Shown: positions 18,423 to 28,339 of the stretch, one piece after another
How the letters are laid out: every line of letters starts with the position of its first letter
Numbering within the stretch: the stretch's first letter is position 1
Assembly: GCA_963664835.2 (NCBI GenBank)
Contig: CAXXUG010000013.1
Location: 186,001 to 250,000, forward strand
DNA length: 64,000 nt
Direction of reading: 5' to 3'
Source: G963664835 sp963664835
GTDB taxonomy: Bacteria > Chloroflexota > UBA6077 > FW602-bin22 > JBCLEL01
Made by a program: the position numbers and the translations under genes
Notes under the pieces: model-generated
Seen by the model: only the letters and a program-made list of their open reading frames with translations
The model's database searches: none
Told to the model about the DNA's origin: nothing

Positions 18423-18428
18423 TATAAT
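18423..18428 (+). promoter_or_regulatory. -10 box candidate upstream of the PucR-like gene
   Basis: A perfect TATAAT (18423-18428), 133 bases before the PucR start, in an AT-richer stretch. No good -35 hexamer is seen at the right spacing. It could drive the regulator or a short upstream transcript. Confidence 0.35.
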
Positions 18429-18560
18429 TGTGCAACCGTGACAAAGTGCAAACAGGCTCGTGCGACTGACGTGACGGATAGCGATGCGAGCGTCCCTGTT
18501 ATTGTGCGCGGAGCAACAAATGCCTAGCCTGCACAACGAGAGATGCGCCTCAGATAACCA

Positions 18561-20206
18561 ATGAGCCTATCGGTATCAGTCCAGACTGCATTCAGGCTCG
18601 GGTTGCCCGATGGCACCGAGATCGTGGCCGGACGGACAGGCATGAGCCAAGACGTGGGGTGGCCGGCGGTCCCGAGGACCCGTGCGCCGGCGTTTGGATC
18701 GGTGGGGGCGGACGACATCGTTCTGTTGTCAACGGACGCGTTGCGCCTGATCGACGAGACGCTGACGCTTGACCAGGTGATAGATAGCCTGGCGGAACAC
18801 AGCGTAAGCGCATTAGTCGTGCTCGGAAATATCAGCAAGGGAGCGGTGGAAACCGCCGACAGGGTCGGGTTGCCCTTGATGAGACTCCCGGCGGGCGTCT
18901 CGATTGCAAGCGTTGAGCAAACTCTGGCCCGGGCGATAAGCGAGCGCCGGAGCGAACTGTACCGCCATAGCCTCGAGCTGCACCGAGAGCTGGTCGAGAT
19001 CTCACTGGCCGGCCGCGGACTCGAATCTATTCTGAGCCGGCTATGCGAGATCAGCCGGCGCAACGTCGCCCTGTTGGACGAGAAACTGGGTGTCAAGAGC
19101 TATCACTCCACGAACCACCAGCCGGATTTGAGCGGGCTTCAGCGGATCATCTCGTCGAGCGACCTTACCCTGTATTGGCCGGACAGTGACGTACCGGGTG
19201 CAGGTGACCCACCGACGACCGAGTTGAATATCGATGGATACCAGGTCCTGCTGTCGCCGGTACGAGTTCGCAACATCGTATTAGGCCATCTGGCATTCGT
19301 TTCATCCATCAATAACATGGATGAGGCCGACAGCCTGGCGCTATCGAGGGCCAGCGTCGTGTGCGCGCTCGAGATGGCGAAGCAAAGCGCGGTCGACGAG
19401 GCGGAGCACAGATTGAGGGGAGACTTCTTCAGTGAGCTCCTGGATGGGACATCTCCGCCGGAGGTTCTCTTGGCCAGGGCGAATGGACTTGGCTATGAGC
19501 TGAGTCAACCGTCCCGTTGCCTCGTGGCAGGTTTCGACGATGACCGGGTCGAACCCCGGCACACCGGCGCAAGAGCGACGAGTGGGTTAAAGGACCTGTC
19601 TCGGCAGGTGAACCGGATACTCAACAGCCAGCGGATTGCCGCGCCCCTGACGATTCACAAGGACGCACTGCTGGTCATCTGCCCGGCAACCAACTCCTCA
19701 AGCGCGGACCAGGTGAACGGACTGGCGCATCGTATCGCTAACGTCCCCACTCCATGATGGGCGTTCCATATCTATAGGAATTGGACGCATTCGCCAAAGT
19801 ATTGAGGGAATTCGGACCAGCTACCGAGAGGCAAATCAAGCGCTTGTAATAGGCAGAAGAATTTTTGGCAACCGTCACGTGTCGGATTTCGCGGATCTCG
19901 GTGTGTACCGGTTGCTTTACGCTCTGGCGGAGGGTTCGGAGTTGCAAACCTACTGCGAAGAGACTCTTTCCGAGCTACAAAGATACGACGACCGGAATGG
20001 CACCGAGCTGATTCAGACGCTGGTTGCGTTCTTCGAGTGCCCACGGCAACCTTCGCGCAACGGCCGATTCGCTGTACCTGCATCGAAACAGCCTGTCTTA
20101 TCGCCTCAAGCGGATCCAGGAGATCGCCGGGATCGATCTCGACAACTTCGAAGACCGATTTCGCATCCAGTTGTCCCTGAAAGCGCGCCAAGTAGTCCAT
20201 TCGTAG
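18561..20206 (+). pseudogene. PucR-family transcriptional regulator, two frameshifts
   Basis: Layout matches PucR/CdaR-like regulators: an N-terminal PucR domain (~residues 5-125), a middle GGDEF-like region ending SISIGIGRI, and a C-terminal helix-turn-helix (HGNLRATADSLYLHRNSLSYRL, ending 20206). The reading frame shifts +1 at CCCC (19745-19748) and again at CCC (20040-20042). Removing one C at each restores HRIANVPLHDGRSISIGIGR and FFECHGNLRATAD. Such proteins activate catabolic genes in response to nucleobases, sugar acids or amino acids. Either it is a recent pseudogene or the sequence has errors. No obvious target operon is adjacent. Confidence 0.85.
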
Positions 20207-20475
20207 GCAACTGTTCAGACTCGGAATTGGGTGGATTCTTCTTCTCAACGCCCAAGTATCACCAAGGGCCGATCGCCATTCGGGACCTCGGTCGGCGGTC
20301 AAGCGCTGCGCCCTTCCAACCGTGTCTTGGATTCCGCCAATCTGGCATCTTCGCCGGTGGTTGACCCTCATTGGAGGGATATTCCGGCAATGCGTTGCGG
20401 TACCCCTGATTCCGAACACTCACCTGATTGAGTCGGACGGTCCCGCCGGCATCAAGTTATGATACGATTGAACGT

Positions 20476-20842
20476 GGATGAGCTGCTTCCAGATGCTGCT
20501 GGCCGGAAACGGCTAGAGGAACTTCCCAACATCTTCTGAGCCAATAGTTGGTTCGGGTATACCTACCTGCTGAAACAGTAAGGCAGGCCGTTGCCGGCGC
20601 GAGTTGGCAGCGAGGTCAAGTGCAACAGAGAGGAGACCAGCCGCAGGCGAAAGCCAGGTGATGGGTGAAAGCTGGGATTAAGACCCCAGGGCGGCAGGTG
20701 GCAACACCGTCGCACAGGTAAACACTGGTGGATGCAATTGCGCAAGGCAAGCAGTCCGCCCACGGCGGACCAGGCCGCTATCGGCGGCTTGAGACAGATG
20801 GCATCTAGTACAGAATTGGGGGTATTCGAAGCCAGCTCATCC
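20476..20842 (+). ncRNA. rnpB: RNase P RNA (class A)
   Basis: RNA subunit of the ribozyme that trims tRNA 5' ends. The conserved core is clear: TGCAACAGAGAGGAGACC (~20620), GGTGATGGGTGAAAG, GGCAACACCGTCGCACAGG, TAAACACTGG and GCGCAAGGC. The 3' part reads GCGGCTTGAG...ATCTAGTACAGAATTGGGGG. The two ends pair: GGATGAGCTGCTTC at 20476 with GAAGCCAGCTCATCC ending at 20842 (helix P1). TTCCCAA near 20523 can pair with TTGGGGG near 20816 (helix P4). About 367 nt, normal for class A. It lies between the PucR relic and the SH3 gene. Confidence 0.88.
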
Positions 20843-20879
20843 CCGTTTCTGCGCGTCGACTAGCTGCGGGTTAGATTCA

Positions 20880-21387
20880 GTGGCGCAATCGAAAAACCCG
20901 TACGATGAGCCTGACGACCTGGGACACGTAATAGTATTCTTGCTAGCGGTCTTTCTGGCGGTAGGAGTGGGAGGCGCCCTTTACTTTGGATATGATTGGC
21001 TGATTCGCGGCAGCTCAGATTCCGACTTCAACATCGTCGAAGGCGCACGCGCCGGCTCGCCGCAGCCCACAAGCACCGGGACGCCCACACAGACCCCCAC
21101 GCCCGACTTTGACGCGACGGCCACGGCAAAGGCCGAAGCCACGCCTACCGAGGAACCAACTCCAGTCTTGCGACTGGCCCGGGTAGGAAACACCGATGGC
21201 GACGGCGTATACATACGCAGTTCCCCATCGGACGAGAACAGGCTGTTGGCCTGGCCGGACAATACGGTGATGGTCTTGCTTGGGCCAAGGACCGAGGCCG
21301 GCGGAAGGACCTGGATAGCGGTCCGCGACCCCCAGGGGCAACGACGGTTGGGTGCCGGCGGAATACCTGATCTTCGAAGAGCGGTGA
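20880..21387 (+). pseudogene. membrane-anchored SH3-domain protein, one frameshift
   Basis: Starts GTG at 20880. A short cytoplasmic N-terminus is followed by one transmembrane helix (~residues 16-40), a Thr/Pro-rich linker (PTSTGTPTQTPTP, ~62-95), and a bacterial SH3-like domain outside the membrane (GVYIRSSPSDENRLLAWPDNT). Near 21329-21338 (CCCCCAGGGG) the frame is lost. Removing one base gives DPQGNDGWVPAEYLIFEER with a stop at 21387, the normal SH3b ending. As written the frame runs to 21419 with an unrelated tail. Likely an envelope or sensor protein; function unknown. The protein encoded at 33,636 has a similar layout. Confidence 0.75.
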
Positions 21388-21420
21388 CCAAATCGAGCAT
21401 AGTGCGACAGGAGCGCTGAT

Positions 21421-21537
21421 TTGCCAGGAACCTATAGGTGCTCGGATGGCGGTACCCATGAGTGGGGGGAACAGAAGGACGATTCGGGAGTGAAGTATCG
21501 GAAATGCAAGAAGTGCGGCGAGATCAGGCCGATTTAA
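21421..21537 (+). CDS. small zinc-ribbon-like protein (38 aa)
   Basis: TTG at 21421 lies seven bases after AGGAG. The 38 residues contain two cysteine sites, C..GGTHEW near the start and CKKCGE near the end, resembling a miniature zinc ribbon. It sits between the SH3 gene and mrfA on the same strand, 25 bases before the latter. No family can be named. Composition and ribosome site support a real gene, but the length allows chance. Confidence 0.45.
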   Translation: MPGTYRCSDGGTHEWGEQKDDSGVKYRKCKKCGEIRPI

Positions 21538-21562
21538 GGGTGGCAGAGTTGGTGACAACGCC

Positions 21563-23944
21563 TTGAACGTAGAGCAGTTCGTCACCAGTCTCCTCAGGGA
21601 CCGGCGATTCGGCTCTATGGTAACCACTCATCGCGAAATCAACGCCGCGCCGGGCCTGTATCGGCCGTTGCCAGACGAGCTTCATCCCTCCCTGAGCAAG
21701 CGTCTATTCGAAACCGGGCTGGGACAGCTCTACTCCCATCAGGCGGACGCCTACAGCAACGTCCGCCGACAACGCAACATAGTCGTCGTGACCCCCACGT
21801 CGTCGGGAAAGACACTCTGCTACAACTTGCCGGTGCTGCAATCGATTATCGAGAACCCTGGCACCAGGGCGATATATCTCTTTCCAACCAAGGCGCTGGC
21901 ACACGATCAGCGTGACGAGCTCGCCCAATTCGTGCCCGGCCTTCCGGTCAAGATCAATGCCAACACGTACGATGGTGACACACCGCAATCGGCCCGGCGG
22001 ATCGTGCGTGACGCCGGCCATATCGTTATCACTAACCCGGACATGCTTCACGCCGGCATCCTGCCACACCACACGATCTGGATAAAGCTGTTCGAGAACT
22101 TGTCGTTCGTCGTGTTAGACGAGGTGCATCAATACCGCGGCGTGTTTGGCAGTCACGTGGCGAACCTGATCCGGCGCCTGCGCCGGCTCTGCAAACACTA
22201 CGGAAGCCGGCCGACCTTCATATGTTCGTCGGCTTCGATCGGCAATGCCAGAGAGTTGGCCGAGCGCCTCATCGGAGACGACGTCACGCTGATAGACCAG
22301 AGCGGGGCGCCAGTCGCCCAGAAGCACGTCGTCTTTTTGAACCCGCGACTCTCCGCGCCACCGGCGGCGGTCCAGTCCACGATGAGCCGGGGGCAGAGGC
22401 CGGCAGCGCCAGTCGTCAAGGGTCCGATTCAGTCTCCCGTAGGCACGTTGAATCGGCCGGCATCCGGGGCAATCGCCCACGATACATACACGAACGACTC
22501 GATGTTCTCCGTGACGATCCGCGTGGCGATGGACCTAATCGCGAACGGGATCCAGACAATCGTTTTCGGGCGCACCAGGTTGACGGTGGAGTTGCTGCTG
22601 TCGAACCTCCGAATGGCCGCCCAGCAACGGGGAATACCGGTGAACTCGATCCGTGGATACAGAGGGGGTTACCTACCCTCGGAAAGGCGGCAGATCGAAT
22701 CGGAGCTGCGTTCAAAGAAGGCCCTTTGCGTGGTCAGCACGAACGCGCTTGAGCTTGGAATCGACATCGGATCCATGTCGGCCGCGGTGCTGTGTGGATA
22801 TCCGGGTAGCATTGCGAGCACCTGGCAGCGCATGGGACGGGCCGGCCGGCGGACTCAGCAGTCGTTGGCAGTTCTAGTAGCCGGCTGGTCTCCGCTCGAC
22901 CAGTTCATCGTCAGCCGGCCGGACTACTTCTTCGAACGGAACCCAGAGAACGGACTCATCAACCCGGACAACCTCCTGATCCTCGCCGACCAGTTGAAGT
23001 GCGCTACTTTCGAGCTGCCATTCGACTCGGAGGAGCGGTTCGGCACGGACGCGACAGCCGATCTGCTGGCGTACCTGCACGAGATCAACGTGTTGCACAG
23101 GTCCGGACAGCGCTACTACTGGATGGCGGAGGGTTTTCCTGCACAGAGTGTCAAGCCGCGTTCCATGTCCGGCGAAAACTTTGTGATCATAGATCAAACC
23201 GAAGGCGCTAAGGTCATAGGGGAGATTGACCGATACGCAGCTCGCACTCTCCTTCATGACCACGCTATCTACATTCACGAAGGCCAACAGTACGAAGTGA
23301 ACCGGAACGATTGGGACGAGAACAAAGCATACGTTAGCCGAGTGGCCGTCGACTACTACACCGACGCAGAGCTTCAAGTAAATCTCGACATTCTCCACGA
23401 GAACCAAGGCGAAGACAGTGGCCCATACCGCCGGGCATTGGGAGACGTCCGCGTCCGCTTCATGCCCAGCATATTCAAGAAAGTCAAGCTGTTGACCGGA
23501 GAAAACGTAGGTTCGGGGCCGGTCAACCTACCAGAGGAAGAGGTCCATTCGTCCGGCTTCTGGATCGCGGTCGGCCCCGAAGTAGTGATGCGATTCGCGG
23601 AAAACGAGCTTAGCCAGGCTATGTTCGGCGCGGCGAATGCGCTGGTGCACGTCGCACCGCTCCACCTGATGTGCGATGCCAGGGACATCTTCGTTTCGGC
23701 TCACCGGCGGAATCCAATCACGAAACGGCCCACTATATTCATCTATGAGAGGCTGCCGGAGGCTGTTGGCCTTGTCGAAAAGCTATTTCAGCAGCACCAG
23801 TTGCTGCTTGCGACCGCGGCTGAGTTGATCCAGACTTGCATATGCGACGCCGGCTGTCCATCCTGCGTCGGTCCGGAGGAGCAGGTCGGGCCCAAGGGCA
23901 AGCGTCTGGCGCTAGACCTGCTCAGCAAGTTGAGCGACGGGTAG
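21563..23944 (+). CDS. mrfA: DEAD/DEAH helicase with C-terminal Cys cluster (MrfA/YprA type)
   Basis: 793-aa superfamily 2 helicase. Walker A TPTSSGKT is at 77-84, DEVH at 186-189, motif III SSAS (~220) and motif VI QRMGRAGR (~420). The C-terminal DUF1998 region ends with four cysteines, CICDAGCPSC (~762). In Bacillus subtilis MrfA works with the exonuclease MrfB in excision of mitomycin C adducts independently of UvrABC. Here the mrfB homologue follows after five bases, so the pair is conserved. The start is TTG at 21563 with a weak ribosome site. Confidence 0.88.
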   Translation: MNVEQFVTSLLRDRRFGSMVTTHREINAAPGLYRPLPDELHPSLSKRLFETGLGQLYSHQADAYSNVRRQRNIVVVTPTSSGKTLCYNLPVLQSIIENPGTRAIYLFPTKALAHDQRDELAQFVPGLPVKINANTYDGDTPQSARRIVRDAGHIVITNPDMLHAGILPHHTIWIKLFENLSFVVLDEVHQYRGVFGSHVANLIRRLRRLCKHYGSRPTFICSSASIGNARELAERLIGDDVTLIDQSGAPVAQKHVVFLNPRLSAPPAAVQSTMSRGQRPAAPVVKGPIQSPVGTLNRPASGAIAHDTYTNDSMFSVTIRVAMDLIANGIQTIVFGRTRLTVELLLSNLRMAAQQRGIPVNSIRGYRGGYLPSERRQIESELRSKKALCVVSTNALELGIDIGSMSAAVLCGYPGSIASTWQRMGRAGRRTQQSLAVLVAGWSPLDQFIVSRPDYFFERNPENGLINPDNLLILADQLKCATFELPFDSEERFGTDATADLLAYLHEINVLHRSGQRYYWMAEGFPAQSVKPRSMSGENFVIIDQTEGAKVIGEIDRYAARTLLHDHAIYIHEGQQYEVNRNDWDENKAYVSRVAVDYYTDAELQVNLDILHENQGEDSGPYRRALGDVRVRFMPSIFKKVKLLTGENVGSGPVNLPEEEVHSSGFWIAVGPEVVMRFAENELSQAMFGAANALVHVAPLHLMCDARDIFVSAHRRNPITKRPTIFIYERLPEAVGLVEKLFQQHQLLLATAAELIQTCICDAGCPSCVGPEEQVGPKGKRLALDLLSKLSDG

Positions 23945-23949
23945 AGGCA

Positions 23950-25240
23950 TTGGAAACCCGGGAAGCGCTCGAGCGGCTGCGCGTCAGGCTCGCCGGCGAC
24001 AATCACCGATTTCCGACGTTCACCCCCCTCCGGTCCATCGCAAGAGACAGCTTTAGCGCACCGGCGGGTCGAGGCCCTCGCCGAAATACTGCCGATGCGC
24101 ATCGTCGACAGATCGGAGGGTTGGTTCGCGATTCGCGAGCAACGCTACGACGCCGAAGAGCTCTTGTCGGGATGGGGCCTCGGAACACCCGAATTCAACG
24201 GGCTGGAGATGTGGTCCGGCATCAGGGACGAAACACCGTTCGACTACGTGTTCCTCGACCTGGAAACGACTGGACTCGACCGAGGCGCCGGCACCTACGC
24301 GTTCCTGGCCGGTCTCGGCAAATTCGTTGACGACGGTTTCACAGTCCGGCAATTCTTCCTTGCGGACCCATCCGGCGAACAGGCGATGCTGTTGGCAGTG
24401 CGAGACGAGTTGAAGTCCAGCAGCGTCGTCGCGACATTCAATGGACGGACTTTCGACATACCGCACCTCTACAACCGGTTCGCGATTAACCGGATCCGGC
24501 CTCCCAACTTCGAACCACACTTCGACGCTCTGCCGCCGGCCCGACGGATTTGGCGGCGCAGATTGAGCAGTTGCAGCCTGCAGTCATTGGAACAGGCGCT
24601 GTTCGAGATAGATCGTGAGGGAGATATCCCCGGATGGTTGATCCCGGAGGTGTATTTCGAGTACCTGCACCGTGACGAGTTCACACGAATGCCAAGCGTC
24701 TTCCTCCACAACGCAAAGGATATCGTCAGCGTGGCCGCCCTATCGACGATTATGGCCCAGATCGGCCGGGGGTGGAATCACGCGGACGTCACGGCGCCGG
24801 AGGACGCGCTCTCTGTTGGACTGGCCTACGCGAGGTCCGGGAGAATCGAAGATGCCCTGATCTGCTACCGATACGCGAGCGAGTTCGGACGCCGGGAAAT
24901 CCGCCGCCAAGCGTTGAGTCTTACCGCACAGATTCTGCGCCGGCAAGAGCGGATTGAAGAGGCCAAGCTAGTCCTACGGCGACTGGCGAAAGAACAGGGA
25001 TACTACGCGCTAGACGCGCTGATCAGCCTAGCGAAGATCGCCGAGCACCGGGAACGGGATTACGTCAGGGCCCTGTCCTACGCCCACGCCGCATCCACCA
25101 AGCTGGATGTGTACCTCCTGAAGAGCACCGAAAACTTCCACGCTCGGACTTCGGAAGAGATCCAATGGCGGATTGCGCGCCTACACCGGAAGAAAGCGAG
25201 GCAAGCGGCGCTCGTCGCCACCTCGCGAGGGACTGTATAG
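23950..25240 (+). pseudogene. mrfB: MrfB/YprB-type RNase H-like exonuclease with TPR tail, one frameshift
   Basis: Partner of the preceding helicase. The likely TTG start at 23950 follows AGAGG. The frame is METREALERLRVRLAGDNHRFPTFTP, then shifts in the C6 run at 24023-24028; dropping one C gives SGPSQETALAHRRVEALAEILP and joins the main frame. The exonuclease domain has DYVFLDLETTG (DEDD-type catalytic acids) and continues to about AKDIVSVAAL. The last ~150 residues look like tetratricopeptide helices. If the extra C is an assembly error the gene is intact, about 429 aa. If real, an internal start (ATG at 24095) would lose about 50 N-terminal residues but keep the catalytic domain. Confidence 0.8.
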
Positions 25241-25357
25241 ATTCCTGATTCCGCAATGCACCTAACTTGCAGAGCTCCGGGCCGGCTCGGCGCGGCGGCG
25301 GTCGTGCCTTTACGTCCCTCGAGCGCCCGGCGGCAACTCTCGCGGTGGTATAGATAG

Positions 25358-25954
25358 GTGGAGCGACCTAGCGACTCTGAAGCCAAGCTGATCGAGCGAG
25401 CAAAGAAGGGCGAGGTGGAGGCATTCAATCGCCTGGTATTGCTCTACCAAGACGGCGTGTACAACGTCGCGTTCCGGCTGACTGGCTCGGCCGAGTCCGC
25501 GTCAGACGTGGCCCAGGAAACATTCATCTCGGCGTTCAAGAATCTTGGTGGCTTCCGTGGAGGTTCGCTGCGCGCCTGGCTGTTCAGAATCGCCACGAAC
25601 GCCGCCTACGACATGATCCGCCGGATGCGGAGCCGGCCGGCGGACTCACTTGAAGCGTGGCAAGAGTCTCCTACCGGATCACCAACAATCGGTGCGACCG
25701 TTCAAACCCCAGAGGGAGAGGCGATCCGAGTAGAGCTATTGAACCAGGTAAAGAAGGGGCTCCTCACCCTGGCCGCGGAACAGCGTGTAGTGGTAGTTCT
25801 CGTCGACGTTCAGGGATTGAGCTACGACGAGGCCGCCGTAGCGACGGATGTATCTCCAGGTACGGTAAAGTCTCGCCTGAGCAGAGGCCGGGGACATTTG
25901 CGAGAGTATCTCCTGTCCCAAGGGGAACTTTTACCGGCTAAGTTTCGTTCATGA
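25358..25954 (+). CDS. ECF-type RNA polymerase sigma factor
   Basis: 198-aa group 4 sigma factor. Region 2 includes YNVAFRLTGSAESASDVAQETFISAFKN followed by LRAWLFRIATNAAYDMIRR (-10 recognition). Region 4 has LSYDEAAVATDVSPGTVKSRLSRGR (helix-turn-helix for -35). The start is GTG at 25358. The next gene, 19 bases downstream, is a membrane-bound zinc-finger protein, the usual anti-sigma arrangement, so activity is probably held until an envelope signal. The regulon is unknown. Confidence 0.92.
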   Translation: MERPSDSEAKLIERAKKGEVEAFNRLVLLYQDGVYNVAFRLTGSAESASDVAQETFISAFKNLGGFRGGSLRAWLFRIATNAAYDMIRRMRSRPADSLEAWQESPTGSPTIGATVQTPEGEAIRVELLNQVKKGLLTLAAEQRVVVVLVDVQGLSYDEAAVATDVSPGTVKSRLSRGRGHLREYLLSQGELLPAKFRS

Positions 25955-25973
25955 TCATGGGTCTTTATACCTA

Positions 25974-26633
25974 GTGCCTATGAACACCGATCTACCTCAA
26001 GGGCCGAGCCATTCCGGCTCCGATCACGCCAGCGACGAGCTGATCGCAACCTACCTGGACGGTGAAGCAACCGAGGCGGAACGACATGCCATATCCGGAC
26101 ATCTGCCGGGATGTGGAGACTGTGAGACACGCTTAGAGCAACAGCAGGAGATCGTGACGCTCCTCAAGGCCCTGCCGGCCGTGCCGGCGCCGCGCTCTTT
26201 CGCCATACCGGCCGAAGCGACGAACCCGGCTCTTGCCTGGTTTCAGTGGATGCGAGCTGGGGCAGCGTTCGCGACTTTCGCGTTCGTTGCCCTATTCGCA
26301 TTCAACATGGTCTACGTGGCCACTGATGCCCTGCACATGGAGCTTGCGATTTCAGAGCAGGCAGTGCAACTGGAGTCCGAAGCGATGAGCGGTATGGTGG
26401 AAGCGCCGGCGCCATCTGACGCGCAGAGTGCCCCGAGCGCAAAGAGGGCTGCTGAATCGGAGAGTGCTGCCGAACCGACCGAGCCCGCCGCGGCGGAAAT
26501 GGCGGAGGTCAGGTTCGACGCACCGAGCTCACCAGTGTCGCCGGTCGCCGGATATGAGTGGATTGTGCTGGCCGTCGCGATAGTTCTTTCGGTTTCGACG
26601 CTCGGGATTTGGTTACTGAGGATCCGGCGCTAA
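25974..26633 (+). CDS. membrane anti-sigma factor with zinc-finger domain
   Basis: 219 aa. The N-terminal anti-sigma domain has H..HLPGCGDC (His and two Cys, ~residues 35-49) binding zinc and presumably the sigma factor. A transmembrane helix (~88-112), an Ala/Pro/Glu-rich extracytoplasmic segment and a second helix near the C-terminus (~195-215) follow. Co-transcription with the sigma gene is likely. The GTG start at 25974 or ATG at 25980 cannot be decided. The stop overlaps the convergent holB stop by four bases. Confidence 0.85.
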   Translation: MPMNTDLPQGPSHSGSDHASDELIATYLDGEATEAERHAISGHLPGCGDCETRLEQQQEIVTLLKALPAVPAPRSFAIPAEATNPALAWFQWMRAGAAFATFAFVALFAFNMVYVATDALHMELAISEQAVQLESEAMSGMVEAPAPSDAQSAPSAKRAAESESAAEPTEPAAAEMAEVRFDAPSSPVSPVAGYEWIVLAVAIVLSVSTLGIWLLRIRR

Positions 26634-27652
26634 CCGCCTGGCTCAACCGCCGGATATTCCAGGTGGAGTGTGTCGAACGCCAGTCTGGGCAGGACGTTCG
26701 CCTGCAGATACATAGCGGTCCGGCGTATTAGCCGCGCCGCGATGAGTAAATCGGAATGAGGCACGCCGTTCGTCTCTGACGGTGAACGACGGGACGCAGT
26801 TGGGTCGGCGAGCGAGTCCCAAACAGAAGCGGCCCAGGTATCGATGCGTTCCAGTCCGGCGGTTTGGTCCCTGGTCCAATACGAAGCAAGCTCCGACGAA
26901 CTACGGAGCCGCTCGCCGGCGGGCATCGAGAATAGCTCGATCGGTTCGAGGGAATGCCGCTCTGCCAGATCAATCATGCCTGGCTCGTGAAACGCGTCAA
27001 TTGCCCAGCCGGGCCGGCCGCGGGCCAAACTGCTGATCCGCTCGGCGTCAGCCTCGTCGGAACCAATATGATCAACCAAGTGCCGGCGGATTTCATCGGC
27101 TTCGACAGGCCCGAACGAGATCACCCTGCACCGAGAGACAATCGTATCGAGCATCTGGCCGGCGCCTGTTGACGAGAGGATAAACACGCTCCGAGGCGGC
27201 GCCTCCTCCAACTCTTTCAGCAGTCGGTTCGCCGCGTCCATCTGTAGCCGATCGGCATCTTCGATAAGGTAGACCTGCCACTCGCCGAGCAGCGGTCTGC
27301 GATAGGAATCCCTCAGCAGCCCACGGACCGCCTCAATCGAAATTAGCTTCCGGGCACCGGGCCGCCGGCTGCTACCTTCGTTCTCCAACCAATCCGCTTG
27401 ATTGCGAAGATTGAGAATCTTGAAATCAGGATGTCGACCGGCCGAAATCAGCCGGCAGTTCTGACAGTCGCGGCATGGTGCGATTGTTCCGGTACAGTTG
27501 AGGACGATTCCCAGCTCGGTCGCCGCCCGGCTCTTGCCTACGTGTGAGGGGCCGGTTAGAAGATAGGCATGAAACGGCCTGCCCTTGGCGGATCCGCCGG
27601 TAAGCAAACTCAGCGCCTGTTGGTTACCCACGAATTCCGAGCTGGCGTTCAA
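26630..27652 (-). CDS. holB: DNA polymerase III delta' subunit-like clamp-loader ATPase
   Basis: 340-aa AAA+ protein of the replicative clamp loader. The N-terminal FVGNQQALSLL, a Walker A region GPSHVGKS (~34-41), a zinc module CRDCQNCRLISAGRHPD (~59-75), DADRLQMDAANRLLKELEEPP-like sensor region and the arginine-finger motif SRCR are visible. It is shorter than DnaX and without tail domains, hence delta'. The TTG start at 27652 has GGGAGA upstream. It is convergent with the anti-sigma gene. Confidence 0.88.
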   Translation of the reverse strand: MNASSEFVGNQQALSLLTGGSAKGRPFHAYLLTGPSHVGKSRAATELGIVLNCTGTIAPCRDCQNCRLISAGRHPDFKILNLRNQADWLENEGSSRRPGARKLISIEAVRGLLRDSYRRPLLGEWQVYLIEDADRLQMDAANRLLKELEEAPPRSVFILSSTGAGQMLDTIVSRCRVISFGPVEADEIRRHLVDHIGSDEADAERISSLARGRPGWAIDAFHEPGMIDLAERHSLEPIELFSMPAGERLRSSSELASYWTRDQTAGLERIDTWAASVWDSLADPTASRRSPSETNGVPHSDLLIAARLIRRTAMYLQANVLPRLAFDTLHLEYPAVEPGG

Positions 27653-27824
27653 TCACAGTCTCCCGGTAGCGTTTGCGAAGATGGGTGTGCCCGGCGGCGA
27701 CCTAATTTCATAGGTGTCAAGACGATGGCTATAGTAACCTCAATTGTAATCAGCATAATACGTTTTACGCAGATTACCGTGATGGTAGATTCCCTTCTCG
27801 TTTAATAGGAACTGGAGGAAATGG

Positions 27825-28322
27825 ATGCCGGCATTTCAAGAGGTTGGAATCGTGGGGTACGGCCAATACGGCCGGCCGATCGCGCTGAACCTGCGTTCCG
27901 CCGGCGTCGAAGTCGTAGTCGGCGAATCGGATGACGAACGGGCCTTCGAGGCAATGCGTGACGGATTTCCTAACTTCTCGCCGGCGGAAGTCTTCGCAAG
28001 GTCAGGGTTGGTAATGGTAGACTGCGAAGCCTCGGTCTCGTCTCCAACGGAAATCCTCTCGAGCAGGCACCCTGTCCAAGCCGGCACCATCCTGGTTATG
28101 AGCGAAGAAGCACTCGGGGATCCTCCAACTCGGCAGCCATTCGACAAGGACATCGCTTGGCTGAGGCCGGATGCCGGTGGCGAGATGCTGCGGGCGGCGT
28201 TTCTCGCCGGTGAACAAACCAGGGTAGAGTACATCGAGCTTGAGAACGCATCCGGGTGCCTGGGAGATTCCCTGAAATCTCTGGCCGACGCGCTGCGTGC
28301 AACGCTTAGCCAAACCGAGTGA
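27825..28322 (+). CDS. stand-alone NAD(P)-binding domain like ketol-acid reductoisomerase N-domain
   Basis: 165-aa protein whose first ~100 residues resemble the nucleotide-binding half of KARI (IlvC): VGIVGYGQYGRPIALNLRSAG with the dinucleotide motif at 11-16, then a single Rossmann half. The C-terminal helical KARI domain with the metal-binding acids is missing, so reductoisomerase activity is not expected. Prephenate or 6-phosphogluconate dehydrogenase-like proteins are alternatives. The ATG at 27825 has GGAGG seven bases before it. An AT-rich 80-base stretch upstream probably holds the promoter. Confidence 0.65.
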   Translation: MPAFQEVGIVGYGQYGRPIALNLRSAGVEVVVGESDDERAFEAMRDGFPNFSPAEVFARSGLVMVDCEASVSSPTEILSSRHPVQAGTILVMSEEALGDPPTRQPFDKDIAWLRPDAGGEMLRAAFLAGEQTRVEYIELENASGCLGDSLKSLADALRATLSQTE

Positions 28323-28339
28323 AAGACATCACACTAATC

